Below the pieces are notes generated by a model. It was given only the letters and a program-made list of their open reading frames with translations, was not told where the DNA came from and did not search any database. From positions 51,481 to 115,480 of the forward strand of contig NZ_SDLT01000026.1 of NCBI RefSeq assembly GCF_004522235.1: 64,000 nt of DNA, in the 5' to 3' direction. Position numbers and translations under genes: made by a program. Positions 1 to 9,917 of this stretch are shown here, in pieces. This DNA comes from Amycolatopsis nivea. Its GTDB lineage: Bacteria; Actinomycetota; Actinomycetes; Mycobacteriales; Pseudonocardiaceae. The stretch's first letter is position 1. The number at the start of each line of letters is the position of its first letter.

Positions 1-126
1 CGCGCACGAAACGCGGACCAGCGCCGCGCCCGCTTCGAGCCCGGCGGGCAGCGGGAGTTCGGTCAGCTTCAGCGGCGCGCCGTGCTCGGTCAGCACCGCG
101 GCGCGGGTGGAAGTCGGGACGGTCAT
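1..126 (-). CDS. Zinc-type alcohol dehydrogenase family protein (N-terminal part, cut by the left edge)
   Basis: The 42 visible codons read MTVPTSTRAAVLTEHG and continue through a stretch ending LVRVSCA. This is the opening beta-strand pattern (AAVL...G.PL.L.E..LP....G..LVRV) of the GroES-like domain of medium-chain, usually zinc-dependent, alcohol dehydrogenases. The start is the ATG at 126-124, preceded on the minus strand by a GGAAAGG ribosome binding site. The gene runs left out of the window, so the zinc ligands and the NAD(P) domain are not visible. It is divergent from the amidohydrolase at 231 and shares a short intergenic region with it, which includes the operator at 178-193. Family membership is inferred from a short fragment; the substrate is unknown. 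Confidence 0.6.
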   Translation of the reverse strand, partial: MTVPTSTRAAVLTEHGAPLKLTELPLPAGLEAGAALVRVSCA

Positions 127-177
127 GGGAAACCTTTCCGGGGACTGGCGGGCCCTGCGGGGCCGGACGATGGGTTA

Positions 178-193
178 GTCTACGGACGTCGAC
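178..193. promoter_or_regulatory. Operator site 1 of a shared regulon
   Basis: GTCTACGGACGTCGAC is an imperfect palindrome (GTCTACG-2-CGTCGAC) overlapping a TAGTCT -10 box at 176-181. Its reverse complement with flanks matches the site at 3433-3448 at almost every base. Four further copies lie in front of neighbouring genes. The bound regulator is probably TetR or GntR type; the TetR gene at 9935 is the nearest candidate, by inference only. Confidence 0.6.
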
Positions 194-230
194 AAAAATG
201 TCGAGTCCCCGAATCCCTCCAGGAGCGCCT

Positions 231-1586
231 GTGCCGACCTCAGTTGCGGACCTCGTCTTGCGGGCAGCGGCGGTGCACACCATGGCCGGTCCCGCGCCCG
301 CGACCGCGCTGGCGGTGCGGGACGGACGCGTGCTGCGCGCCGGAACCGACGCCGACCTGCGGGAGCTGATCGGCCCCGGCACGAGAGTGCTCGACCTCGG
401 CGACCGCGCGGTGCTGCCGGGCATCAACGACGCGCACCTGCACGGCGCCTGGCTCGGCGCGCTCTGGCCGGACACCCTGTTCGCCGACGACGGCGCGCCC
501 GGACCCGGTCCGGAAAAGCCCCTGCGCACCGCCGCCGAACGCCGCGCGGCCATCCTGCGCGCGGGCGAAATCCTTGCCGCGCTGGGCATTACGAGCTACA
601 CCGAACCCGGCCTCGGCCCGGGGGAGGACGACGGGCACATCGGCGCGTTCGGCATGTCCGTCGTCGAGCAGTACCGGGGTCTGGCCGCCGAAGGACTGCT
701 GCGGGCACGGGTGACCGCGCTCTGGCTGTACGGCGAACTCGACGGCCCGAGCACCTTCGACCGCTTCCGCGCCGGACTGGCCACAGTGGACGGACCGGGT
801 GCCGACCCCCGCCGGCTGAACTTCCGCGGGGTCAAGATCTTCGCCGACGGCATCCCGCCGATGCGCTCGGCCTACACCCACCACTGCTACGCCGACGGCA
901 GCCACGCCCACCTGCTCGTCGGCGGCGCGGACGACCCGGAGCGCGAGGAAAACTTCACCCGGATGGTCCGCACCGCGCACGAAGCCGGACTGCAGGTCGG
1001 CGTGCACGCGACCGGCGACCGGGCGATCGAGCTGATGCTGGACGCCGTCGAACAGGCCCGGGAGGAACGCGACGTCGACCTCGGCCACTACGTCATCCAC
1101 GGCGACCTGGTGAACGCGGCGCAGCTGAAGCGGATGGCCCGGCTGGGGGTCGGGCTGTCCGCCCAGGCCGGGATCGCGGTGCGCACCGCCGGAGTGGTCG
1201 ACGCGGCGCTCGGCGCGGGCAGTTCGGCCGCCGCGTGGCCGCTGCAGGAGGCGCTGGACGCCGGGGTCCCGCTGTGCCTGACGTCCGACGCGCCGGTGCT
1301 GCCGCCGGACTGGCGCAAGGAAATCGCCGCCGCGGACCAGTGGATGGGGCCCGCCGAGGACGTGCGGCAGCGGATGGAAACGCTGCTCCGTTGCTACACC
1401 GTGCACCCGGCCCAGCAGGACGGTGCGGCTTCGTGGAAGGGCACCCTCGAGCCGGGGATGGCGGCCGATCTGTGCGTGCTGTCCGCGGACCCGTTCACGG
1501 TGACCCCCGCCGAGCTGCCCGACGTCGAGGTGGACCTGACCGTCCTAGGCGGACAGATCGTCTTCGACCGCTCAGCCATCGCCTAA
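231..1586 (+). CDS. YtcJ-like metal-dependent amidohydrolase (amidohydrolase family 3)
   Basis: A cytosolic hydrolase of the amidohydrolase superfamily. Members of this branch cleave N-substituted amides or formamides; the substrate here is unknown. The metal site is visible: the HxH pair in NDAHLHG, a His in GVHATGDRA, a His in VIHGDL and the Asp in TSDAPV, with VKIFADG as the likely bridging-Lys region. I chose the GTG at 231 (451 residues) because AGGAG lies five bases upstream; an in-frame ATG at 198 has no ribosome binding site and would add 11 residues. It lies just downstream of operator site 1, which links it to the ABC importer and hydrolases further right. It ends before a 51-bp palindrome that separates it from the convergent SDR. 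Confidence 0.85.
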   Translation: MPTSVADLVLRAAAVHTMAGPAPATALAVRDGRVLRAGTDADLRELIGPGTRVLDLGDRAVLPGINDAHLHGAWLGALWPDTLFADDGAPGPGPEKPLRTAAERRAAILRAGEILAALGITSYTEPGLGPGEDDGHIGAFGMSVVEQYRGLAAEGLLRARVTALWLYGELDGPSTFDRFRAGLATVDGPGADPRRLNFRGVKIFADGIPPMRSAYTHHCYADGSHAHLLVGGADDPEREENFTRMVRTAHEAGLQVGVHATGDRAIELMLDAVEQAREERDVDLGHYVIHGDLVNAAQLKRMARLGVGLSAQAGIAVRTAGVVDAALGAGSSAAAWPLQEALDAGVPLCLTSDAPVLPPDWRKEIAAADQWMGPAEDVRQRMETLLRCYTVHPAQQDGAASWKGTLEPGMAADLCVLSADPFTVTPAELPDVEVDLTVLGGQIVFDRSAIA

Positions 1587-1589
1587 CGG

Positions 1590-1640
1590 CCGTGAAGGAC
1601 TCCTTGAGGGAATCAGATTCCCTCAAGGAGCCCTTCACGG
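1590..1640. repeat. 51-bp palindromic repeat between convergent genes (possible bidirectional terminator)
   Basis: Two 25-base arms flank a single central base, with one mismatch. The centre is GGGAATC-A-GATTCCC and the outer arms are CCGTGAAGG / CCTTCACGG. It fills the gap between the ends of the amidohydrolase and the convergent SDR. It belongs to the same family as the elements at 10959, 11025 and 56499. A strong hairpin would form on either transcript, so termination is a likely effect. Confidence 0.75.
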
Positions 1641-1649
1641 ACAGCTGGC

Positions 1650-2372
1650 TCAGGTGAGCAGCTGGCCGCCGTCCACCGGGAGGCTCGTGCCGGTGATGTG
1701 GGCGGCGGCCGGGCTCGCCAGGAACACCACCGCGGCGGCGACGTCCTCGACCGAAGCCATCCGGCCGTCCGGGATCCGCGCCACCCACGCGTCGTGCGCG
1801 GGCGATCCCGGCGGCATCGCGGCGGCGAGCATCGGCGTCGCGACCGGGCCGGGCGCGACCGCGTTCACCCGGATCTTGTGCTCCGCCAGTTCGATCGCCG
1901 CCCACCGGGTCAGCGCGTCGACCGCGGCTTTGCTGCTTTCGTAACCGCCCATTCCCGGGGTCGGCTGCCGCCCGCCGATCGACGACAGGTTCACCACGAC
2001 GCCCGGCTCACCGCGCGCCACCATCCGGCGGGCGACCAGCTGCGTCATCAGGAACGTGCCGTGCACGTTGGTCGAGAGAATGCGCAGCAGGTCCGCGCCG
2101 GGCAGGTCCAGCAACCGGCCGTGGACGCTGAGCAGGCCGGCGTTGTTGACCAGGACGTCGACCGGGCCGATCTCGTCGAGCGCCGCGGAGATCGCGGTCT
2201 CGTCGGTGATGTCGAGCCGGATTCCGCGCCCGCCAAGCGGTTTGGCGGCTTCTTCGGTGCCGTCGAGGTCGGCGAGCACCACGGAATCGCCGGACTGGGC
2301 GAAGGCGGCGCCGATCGCGCGGCCGATGCCGCCGGCACCTCCGGTGATCAGCACGGTACGGGCAGCGGGCAT
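1650..2372 (-). CDS. SDR family NAD(P)-dependent oxidoreductase
   Basis: A classical short-chain dehydrogenase of 240 residues, the usual length for the family. Visible motifs are the cofactor loop TGGAGGIG near residue 10, NNAG near 77, the catalytic Ser in NLSS, the YESSK active site (Tyr and Lys) and the PGPVATPM loop. The acidic LADLDG after the second strand suggests NAD(H) preference. The ATG at 2372 has GAAAGGA seven bases upstream. It is divergent from the aldo/keto-reductase-like gene at 2459 and both share operator site 2, so it probably oxidises or reduces an intermediate of the same regulon. The substrate cannot be inferred. Confidence 0.9.
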   Translation of the reverse strand: MPAARTVLITGGAGGIGRAIGAAFAQSGDSVVLADLDGTEEAAKPLGGRGIRLDITDETAISAALDEIGPVDVLVNNAGLLSVHGRLLDLPGADLLRILSTNVHGTFLMTQLVARRMVARGEPGVVVNLSSIGGRQPTPGMGGYESSKAAVDALTRWAAIELAEHKIRVNAVAPGPVATPMLAAAMPPGSPAHDAWVARIPDGRMASVEDVAAAVVFLASPAAAHITGTSLPVDGGQLLT

Positions 2373-2413
2373 CGTCGTTTCCTTTCGCCGGGAGCGAGGT
2401 TCGCGGGCTTATA

Positions 2414-2429
2414 GTATACAAGCGTAGAA
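2414..2429. promoter_or_regulatory. Operator site 2, divergent promoter region
   Basis: GTATACAAGCGTAGAA is a weaker copy of the shared operator, with the same 7-2-7 spacing and the conserved GCGTAGA half. It overlaps a minus-strand TATACT -10 (2413-2418) for the SDR and lies upstream of the plus-strand gene at 2459, so one bound dimer could control both. Confidence 0.5.
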
Positions 2430-2458
2430 AATAAATCCCTTGAACCGCAGGAGGAATC

Positions 2459-3415
2459 GTGGCGACGGATCGACCTGGACTGGGCCCGGCGTTCCCGCGC
2501 GTGCCGGCGTTGTCGCTCGGCTCGTGGAACACCTGGGACCGGATGGAGTTCGGCGACGCGGTGGCGCTGATCGCCCGCGCGGCCGAACTCGGGCTCGCCT
2601 TCTTCGACGTCGCGCACTACGACATGGGCCCGCACGCCGAGGGTTCCACGACCGACCGGATCTTCGGCCGCGCGGTGCGCGAGGCCGGTCTCGCCCGCGA
2701 AGACTGGCTCTACTGCGGGAAACTCTGGCTCTGGGACTACCCGAACGTCGGCTTCGCGCAGCAGATGAACACCGCCCTCGAACGCGTCGGAGTGGAGTCG
2801 GCCGATCTGGTCGTGGTCGGCGACTACTTCGGGGAAGTCGACCTCGAACGGGTCGTCGCGGACGTCGCGGAGCAGATGGAAGCTGGCCGGTTCCGCGCGT
2901 GGGGCGTGAACAATTGGCGCATTGACGATCTGCGCAAAGCTGTTGCCATTGCGCGCAAACGTGGTGTGGAGCCCCCGGTCTTCGCGCAGCTGAAGTACGG
3001 ACTCGCGCGCCGTTCGATGGCCGAGGGCGAGTTTTACGCGCCGCTCTTCGCTTCCGGCGAGCTGACGCTGCAGGCGTCGGACATTTTCGAAGGCGGGCTG
3101 CTCGTGGGGAATCTGCAGCCGAATCGCAAGATCGGCGCGGATGTCGGCGGAATCCGGGAGAAGATCACCGCCGCTTGGCCTGCGGTGCAACGGATCGCCG
3201 AAGAGCTGGATGCGTCGCCCGCACAGCTGGGAATTGCCTTCTGCCTGGCCAATCCCGTGACCGCGAACGTCCTCGTGGGCGTATCGCGGCTGGCGCAGCT
3301 GGAGGACAACGCGGGCGCGCTGGCGTTGCTCGAGCGCGTCGGCGCGGACCGGATTCGCGAGCTGACCAAGGAGTTGTGGCTCGATCGCGCCGTCGCCGCC
3401 GACGGAACCTGGTGA
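2459..3415 (+). CDS. Aldo/keto reductase-like TIM-barrel protein with altered catalytic tetrad
   Basis: A 318-residue protein with the aldo/keto reductase layout: an early LGSWNTW strand, FFDVAHYDMG near 48-57 where the catalytic Asp and Tyr are expected, and Lys88 in YCGKLW. The C-terminal LGIAFCLANPVTANVLVGVS resembles the family's conserved helix and cofactor-binding loop. Two things are odd. The Tyr comes four residues after the Asp rather than five, and the usual catalytic His (DL..IH) is replaced in DLVVVGDYFG. It may be a lyase, an isomerase or an inactive relative instead of a standard reductase. The GTG start has an excellent CAGGAGG site. It is controlled from operator site 2. Confidence 0.7.
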   Translation: MATDRPGLGPAFPRVPALSLGSWNTWDRMEFGDAVALIARAAELGLAFFDVAHYDMGPHAEGSTTDRIFGRAVREAGLAREDWLYCGKLWLWDYPNVGFAQQMNTALERVGVESADLVVVGDYFGEVDLERVVADVAEQMEAGRFRAWGVNNWRIDDLRKAVAIARKRGVEPPVFAQLKYGLARRSMAEGEFYAPLFASGELTLQASDIFEGGLLVGNLQPNRKIGADVGGIREKITAAWPAVQRIAEELDASPAQLGIAFCLANPVTANVLVGVSRLAQLEDNAGALALLERVGADRIRELTKELWLDRAVAADGTW

Positions 3416-3432
3416 AGGGGCTGGTGTTTTTT

Positions 3433-3448
3433 GTCGACGTGCGTAGAC
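3433..3448. promoter_or_regulatory. Operator site 3
   Basis: GTCGACGTGCGTAGAC with TT/TA flanks overlaps a TAGACT -10 box at 3444-3449 upstream of the methyltransferase-like gene. It is the best copy of the shared operator and is nearly the exact reverse complement of site 1. Confidence 0.65.
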
Positions 3449-3503
3449 TAAAGCTCCCCGGGGTGCCCGGAGAGGCACCCCCGACGCCGTGAGGAGCCGC
3501 CAC

Positions 3504-4481
3504 ATGACGAAACCAGCGCCGGACCGCATCGTCGACATCGCCATCGGGTACATGGGCGCGAAACAGTTGTTCGCCGCCTCGCGGATCGGCTTGTTCCGCG
3601 CGCTCGCCGACGGTCCGCGCACGGCGCCGGAACTCGCCGCCGCCACCGGCAAGGGCGAGCAGCTGACCCGGATCCTCGCCGACGCGATGAACGCGCGCGG
3701 CCTGCTGGAGCGCACCGACGGCCGCTACGAGCTGGCCGCGGACGCGCGGGAGTACCTGGGCGGGGACGGCGCTACGGATCTGGCGCCGTTCCTGACCTTC
3801 CTCAACGAAATCAGCTACGGACACTGGCTCCAGTTCGACACCACTGTGGACAGTGGGAAACCGGGCGACCTCCAGATGGACGAGGGCCGCTGGGCGACGT
3901 TCATGGCGGGCGTGATGCGCTACAACGCGCTGCACGCGTCGATGCTCGCGCGCGCATTCGATTTCTCGCCCTACCGTTCGATGCTCGATCTGGGCGGATT
4001 GTCGCCGGAATTCGCGATCGGCGCGCTGCGGGCGAATCCCGCACTGACTGCTCGTTTCGTTTTCGGACCCGAGTCCACGCAAGGGATCACCGACGCGGTG
4101 AATGCGGCCGGCTGCGCGGATCGCACGACCATCGACCCCGCGCCCACGGAATCCGCGGAACCGGGCGGGGAGCACGATCTGGTGATGGTGAACCACGTGG
4201 TGCACCGGTTCACCGCGGAGCAGAACCGGAAGATCCTGGCCAACGCGCGCGCGGCCGCCGGGGACGGAGCGACGTTGCTGCTGCTGGACTTCTTCCTCGA
4301 CGACGGCGAACGGCAGCGCCCGATCGACGCGCTGCACGCGGGGGAGTACTTCGTGATCGACGGGACCGTCGTCTATCCGGAGGCGGAAGTCCGCGAATGG
4401 CTGGACGGTGCAGGATGGCGCGTATGCGATGTTCTCGCACTGCCCGGAAGCCCTCGCGTTCTGGTCGCCGACGCCGTCTGA
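3504..4481 (+). CDS. Methyltransferase-like protein (SAM O-methyltransferase fold, degenerate SAM motif)
   Basis: The 325-residue protein has the N-terminal winged-helix dimerisation domain of small-molecule O-methyltransferases (IGLFRALADGPRTAPELAAATG, then an ERTDGRYEL wing), followed by a Rossmann-like domain with NHVVHRFT and a C-terminal LLLLDFFLDDG strand. The glycine-rich SAM loop normally seen as D.GGG.G reads LDLGGLSPEFA, so cofactor binding is in doubt. The ATG at 3504 is preferred over the GTG at 3489 because TGAGGAG lies seven bases before it. It is transcribed from operator site 3. It may modify a substrate of the regulon or act as a binding protein; the function is inferred from fold only. 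Confidence 0.7.
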   Translation: MTKPAPDRIVDIAIGYMGAKQLFAASRIGLFRALADGPRTAPELAAATGKGEQLTRILADAMNARGLLERTDGRYELAADAREYLGGDGATDLAPFLTFLNEISYGHWLQFDTTVDSGKPGDLQMDEGRWATFMAGVMRYNALHASMLARAFDFSPYRSMLDLGGLSPEFAIGALRANPALTARFVFGPESTQGITDAVNAAGCADRTTIDPAPTESAEPGGEHDLVMVNHVVHRFTAEQNRKILANARAAAGDGATLLLLDFFLDDGERQRPIDALHAGEYFVIDGTVVYPEAEVREWLDGAGWRVCDVLALPGSPRVLVADAV

Positions 4482-4534
4482 AAACGGCCGCCGGGCCGGG
4501 AGATAACAAACGCATCCGGCCCGTTGATTTTTTA

Positions 4535-4550
4535 GCCGACAATCGTAGAC
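4535..4550. promoter_or_regulatory. Operator site 4, promoter of the ABC importer operon
   Basis: GCCGACAATCGTAGAC overlaps a TAGACT -10 at 4546-4551. The right half is identical to site 3 and the left half is degenerate. It is about 100 bases upstream of the binding-protein gene, leaving a long leader with no other recognisable element. Confidence 0.55.
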
Positions 4551-4653
4551 TATCCCGCACCACGGCGAGCCGGGCCGCACTCGCAGGCCCGCCGTTCCCG
4601 GCGGGGCGCCGAGCGACCCCGCCGGCGGTCCAGCACCCTGAGAGAGGGACTCA

Positions 4654-6177
4654 ATGACGAGGACAAGGACAGCGGCGTTGTTCGCGGCGGCCGCCGCGGC
4701 GCTGCTCGGCATCGCCGGATGCACCGGCTCGGGCGCCGCCGGGGCGGGCGCGGGCACCGACGAGCTGAAGGCGGGCGTGTTCCTCGACGTGACGTCGTGG
4801 GACCCGGCCAACGCCGACATCGGCTTCGACGGCCCGTACCTGTCCGCGGTCTACGACCCGCTGGTCGCCTTGGACAAGGACGCCAAGCCGATCCCCGCGC
4901 TCGCGAAGTCGTGGGACTGGTCGGCCGACCGGCTGACCCTGACCATGCACCTGCGCGACGACGTCGCGTTCGACGACGGGCAGAAGTTCGACTCCGCCGC
5001 GGCGGTCGAGAACCTCAACCACCTCAAGGCGGGCACCCGTTCCGGACAGGCCTACATCGACGTGAAGAGCGTCGAGGCGAAGGACCCCTCGACCGTCGTG
5101 CTCCATCTGTCCGAACGCGACGACGCGCTGCTGTACTTCATGGGCCTCGGGCGCAGCTGGATGGCCTCGCCCAAGGCGATCAAGGCCAAGTCGCTCGCCA
5201 ACGGCCCGGACGGCTCCGGCCCGTACACCTTCGACAAGGCGTCCTCGCAGCCGCAGTCGCAGTACGTCTTCAAGAAGCGCGCGAAGCACTGGGACAGCGC
5301 CACCTACCCGTTCCCGACGGTGCGGCTGTTCCCGATCACCGACCAGGCGGCGAGCTTCAACGCGATGCTGTCCGGTCAGCTGAACGTCCAGTTCGCCAAC
5401 GCGGCGAACCTGCCGAAGGCGCAGCAGAACGGCTGGAATGTCGCGAAGAAGCCGGCTTCGTGGGTCGGCGTGCAGTTCGCCGACCGCACCGGCAGCCAGG
5501 TGAAGGCGCTCGGCGACCAGCGCGTGCGGCAGGCGATCTCCTACGCGTTCGACGCGGCGGGGATCCTCAAGGCGGTCGGCAACGACGCCGGAACGGTCAC
5601 CGACCAGCTGTGGCCGAGCGGCAGCCAGGTCTACGACCCGGCGGGCAACGGCAAGTACAAGACGGACCTCGGCAAAGCCAAGCAACTGCTCGCTGAGGCG
5701 GGCTATGGCGGCGGCTTCAGCCTCAAGATGCCGATGTCCACGATCTTCCAGGCGTGGCAACCCGCCGCCGAGCAGACCTTCGGGCAGCTGGGCATCAAGG
5801 TCGACTGGCAGAACATGTCGATGCCGGACTACCAGAAGAACGCGCCGACGTACCCGATGTTCCTCGCGGTGATCGCGATGGACGGCAACGACATGGCCAC
5901 GCTGACCGACCAGGTCACGTCGTCGCAGTGGTACAACCCGAAGCCGTCGGTGGACGCCTTCCCGGAGGTGAAGGCGCTCGTGCAGAAGGCGGAACAGGCC
6001 CAGCCGGGCGCGGACCAGACCGCAGCGCTCAAGGAGCTCAACACGAAGCTCGTGGACCTCGCCTGGTGGAACGTCTGGTACCAGGCCGACAACCTCTACT
6101 TCAGCGTCAAGGGCATCACCGTCACGCCGATCACCGGCATGATGTTCCCGACGCTGCGGTTCATCCAGCGCGGCTGA
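4654..6177 (+). CDS. ABC transporter substrate-binding lipoprotein (peptide/nickel/opine family 5)
   Basis: A 507-residue extracellular binding protein anchored by a lipid: a short Arg-rich N-terminus, a hydrophobic stretch and the lipobox GIAGC near residue 23. The length and motifs (SAVYDPLVALD, KSWDWSADRLTLTMHLRDDVAFDDG, VRQAISYAFDAAGI, AKQLLAEAGY) are those of family 5 solute-binding proteins, which carry oligopeptides, opines, glycosides or other amphipathic solutes. It is the first gene of a four-gene importer operon ending at 9823. Control by the shared operator suggests it imports the substrate of the amidohydrolase and alpha/beta hydrolase. The ligand is unknown. Confidence 0.93.
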   Translation: MTRTRTAALFAAAAAALLGIAGCTGSGAAGAGAGTDELKAGVFLDVTSWDPANADIGFDGPYLSAVYDPLVALDKDAKPIPALAKSWDWSADRLTLTMHLRDDVAFDDGQKFDSAAAVENLNHLKAGTRSGQAYIDVKSVEAKDPSTVVLHLSERDDALLYFMGLGRSWMASPKAIKAKSLANGPDGSGPYTFDKASSQPQSQYVFKKRAKHWDSATYPFPTVRLFPITDQAASFNAMLSGQLNVQFANAANLPKAQQNGWNVAKKPASWVGVQFADRTGSQVKALGDQRVRQAISYAFDAAGILKAVGNDAGTVTDQLWPSGSQVYDPAGNGKYKTDLGKAKQLLAEAGYGGGFSLKMPMSTIFQAWQPAAEQTFGQLGIKVDWQNMSMPDYQKNAPTYPMFLAVIAMDGNDMATLTDQVTSSQWYNPKPSVDAFPEVKALVQKAEQAQPGADQTAALKELNTKLVDLAWWNVWYQADNLYFSVKGITVTPITGMMFPTLRFIQRG

Positions 6178-6246
6178 CGCGCCCGTCGTCCCCGGAGCCG
6201 TCCGAAGATTCCACTGTGGACGGCCCCGGGGGAGGAGCCGAACGAC

Positions 6247-7188
6247 ATGCTCACATTCATCGTCAAACGCCTGGTGTCCGGGATCCTGCTGCTCGTGCTG
6301 GTCACGAGCGGCACGTTCTTCCTGGCGCACACGGCGGTGGGGGACCCGACCGCCGGGCTGCTCGGCAACAGCGCGACCCCCGCGCAGCAGGCGGCGCTGC
6401 GCGCCCAGATCGGGTACGACCGGCCGCTGCTCGTCCAGTTCTGGGATTGGCTGTCGCACGCGGCCACCGGCGATTTCGGGACTTCCTGGCGGAATTTCCA
6501 GCCGGTCGGCGAACAGATCGCGCTGCGCGTGCCGGTGACGCTGTCGGTCGTCGTCGCCGCGACGCTGCTCGCGGCGATCCTCGGCGTGCTCGTGGGGGTC
6601 ATCTGCGGCCTGCGTCCCGGCGGAGTGGTCGACCGCGTGCTGAAGCTCGCGTCGGTGGTGCTGTTCGCGCTGCCCGGGTTCTGGGTCAGCCTCGTGCTCG
6701 TCACCTGGTTCGCGATCCAGCTCCAGTGGTTCCCCGCGGTCGGCTACGTGTCGCCGGACCAGTCGTTCGTCGGCTGGCTGCGGTCGATCGCGCTGCCGTC
6801 GATCTCGCTGTCGCTCGGGGCGATCGTGATGATCGCCGAACAGCTGCGCAACGGCTTCCTCCAGGTCGCCAACCAGGATTTCGTCCGCACGCTGCGGGCG
6901 CGCGGCCTGTCGTCGCGGCGGGTCACGACGCATGTGCTGCGCAACGCCTCGCCGTCCGCGCTGACCGTGCTGGCGCTGATGTTCGTCGGGCTGCTCGGCG
7001 GCGCGGTGGTCGTGGAGATCGTGTTCAACCTGCCGGGGATCGGCAGCCTGACGCAGTCGGCGTCGCAGATCGGGGACATCCCGGTGCTGCTCGGCCTGAC
7101 CGCGGTGACCGTCGTGTTCGTCGTGATCGTCAACTTCCTGCTCGACCTCGTGCTCGGGTGGGTCAACCCGAAGGTGCGCGACCGATGA
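6247..7188 (+). CDS. ABC transporter permease, DppB type
   Basis: A 313-residue inner-membrane permease of the peptide/nickel class. It begins with the family's MLTFIVKRLVSGILLLVLV segment and has about six membrane helices. The EAA-like cytoplasmic loop that contacts the ATPases is visible as QDFVRTLRARGLSSRRV followed by HVLRN. GGAGGAG precedes the ATG. Its TGA overlaps the ATG of the next gene, so the two are translationally coupled. It pairs with the permease half of the fusion protein at 7185. Confidence 0.93.
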   Translation: MLTFIVKRLVSGILLLVLVTSGTFFLAHTAVGDPTAGLLGNSATPAQQAALRAQIGYDRPLLVQFWDWLSHAATGDFGTSWRNFQPVGEQIALRVPVTLSVVVAATLLAAILGVLVGVICGLRPGGVVDRVLKLASVVLFALPGFWVSLVLVTWFAIQLQWFPAVGYVSPDQSFVGWLRSIALPSISLSLGAIVMIAEQLRNGFLQVANQDFVRTLRARGLSSRRVTTHVLRNASPSALTVLALMFVGLLGGAVVVEIVFNLPGIGSLTQSASQIGDIPVLLGLTAVTVVFVVIVNFLLDLVLGWVNPKVRDR

Positions 7189-9007
7189 CCGCTGCCCCGT
7201 TCCCCGCCACGCTCGCCCCGGTGAAGCGGATTTCCCTGCTGCGCCGGTACTTCCGCCGTCCGGTCGGCGTCGTCGCGCTGGTCGTGTTCGCGCTCGTCGT
7301 GCTCGCCGCGGTGTTCGCGCCGTGGCTGGCCCCCTACGACCCGAACCACGTCGACTTCGCGCTCACCCACGCCGAACCCGGCAACGGGCACCTGCTCGGC
7401 GGCGACTCCGCCGGACGCGACCTCTTCAGCCGGCTGCTCTACGGCGCGCGGACCACGCTGTACGGCGGCGTGATCACCTGCGTCACCGGCGTCGTGCTCG
7501 GCGTCCCGACCGGGGTGGTCGCCGGGTCCTTCGGCGGCGCGACCGACCGGATCTGCTCGTGGATCAGCGACGCGCTGCAGTCGGTGCCCGGGATGATCGT
7601 GCTGCTGGTCGTCGCGGCGGGCACCGGCCAGGACTTCACCGTGCTGATGATCGCGCTCGGCGTGTTCCTCTCGCCCGGTTACTACCGGATCACCCGCGCC
7701 CGCGCTCTCACCGTGCGCCGGGAGCCGTACATCGACGCCGCCCGTGTGGCCGGCGTCGGCACGCTGCGCATCCTGCGCACGCACCTGCTGCGCGCGGTGT
7801 ACGCGCCGATCATCGTGCAGACCGCGCTCACCGCCGGGCTCGCCATCGGCATGCAGGCCGGTCTGCAGTTCCTCGGCATCGGCTCGGCGTCGACGCCCAG
7901 CTGGGGCCAGACGATGAACGACGGCTTCCTGAACATGCTGACGTACCCGCTGATCCTGCTGTGGCCGTCGATCGCGCTGGGCGTGACGATCGCCGCGCTG
8001 GCGTTCATGGGCTCGACGCTCGCCGACCTGGTCAGCGTCCGCGGGGAACAGCCGACCCGCCGGGGCCGGGCGCGGGTGCGGGAAGCCCTCGCGGCGCCGG
8101 CTCCGGACGCGCTGGGCGAGGTCGCGGCTTCCGGCGCTCACGAACACGCGGCCGCGGATTGCGCGTTGCGGATCGAGAACCTGCGGGTCGGGTACGCGAC
8201 CGACAAGGGCGTCAAGGAGGTCGTGCGCGGGGTGTCGCTGGACGCGGCGCCCGGCGAGGTGCTGGGGATCGTCGGCGAATCCGGGTCCGGCAAGACGCAG
8301 ACGGTGTTCTCCGTGCTCGACCTCCTGCCGCCCGGCGGGACCGCGGTCGCCGACGGGATCTGGGTCGGCGGGCGCGAGGTCGGGAACGCGGCCGAACGGG
8401 CGAAACTGCTCGGCCGCGAGATCGGGTACGTGCCGCAGGAACCGATGACGAACCTCGACCCGTGCTATCGGATCGGGCACCAGCTCGTCGAGCCGCTGCG
8501 TCGCGTGCACGGGCTCGACAAGGCCGCGGCGAAGAAGCGGGCACGCGAGGTGCTGGAGCGGGTCGGCCTCACCGACCCGGATCGCGTCATGGCGAGCTAT
8601 CCGCACCAGATCTCCGGCGGCATGGCGCAGCGCGTGCTGATCGCCGGCGCGGTGGCCGGGCGGCCGTCGCTGCTGGTGGCGGACGAGCCGACGACCGCGC
8701 TGGACGTGACGGTGCAGGCCGAGGTGCTGGAGCTGCTGCGCGAACTGCAGGCCGAGACAGGGATGGCGCTGGTGATCGTCACGCACAACTTCGGCGTCGT
8801 CGCGGACATCTGCGACCGCGTCGTGGTGATGAAGGACGGCCGGATCGTGGAAACCGGGCCGGTGGAACGGATCTTCCGCGCGCCGGAGGACCCCTACACC
8901 GCCGAGCTGATCAGCGCGTCGCTGGACGACACCGAAGGACGGGACGAGTTGGACGAAGCCTGGGAACGGCGCGGTCTTGCCCACGCGGCCGGAGAGGAGG
9001 CCGGGCG

Positions 9008-9011
<4 letters not shown>
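7185..9011 (+). CDS. Fused ABC transporter permease (DppC type) and ATPase (DppD type)
   Basis: A single 608-residue frame. Roughly residues 1-290 are a DppC-like permease: an N-terminal helix, the LLGGDSAGRDLFSRLLYGAR signature and an EAA loop at ITRARALTVRREPYIDAARVAG. Residues 325-608 are a DppD-like ATPase with Walker A GESGSGKT, Q-loop PQEP, signature ISGGMAQR, Walker B LLVADEPTTALD and switch His in IVTHNF. A charged linker (TRRGRARVREAL...) joins them. In most bacteria these are two genes, so the fusion fixes their stoichiometry. The start overlaps the upstream stop and the stop overlaps the downstream start, both as ATGA. Confidence 0.93.
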
Positions 9012-9823
<812 letters not shown>

Positions 9824-9917
9824 ACGATTTTCGGGCCATGGCTTGTGCGTCCGCATTCCCGGGCTCGCCGCTCCCGCGGACGGTCGAGCAGGGTCACATC
9901 CGTCGCGGGAGAATACG

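Noticed and set aside
198..230. ATG 198 as start of the amidohydrolase
   Set aside because: It lies five bases from the operator with no ribosome binding site; the GTG at 231 has AGGAG at the proper distance.
4651..6933. Long minus-strand open frame opposite the ABC binding protein and permease
   Set aside because: It is a high-GC antisense frame with Arg/His-rich, biased composition; the plus-strand genes have clear domains.
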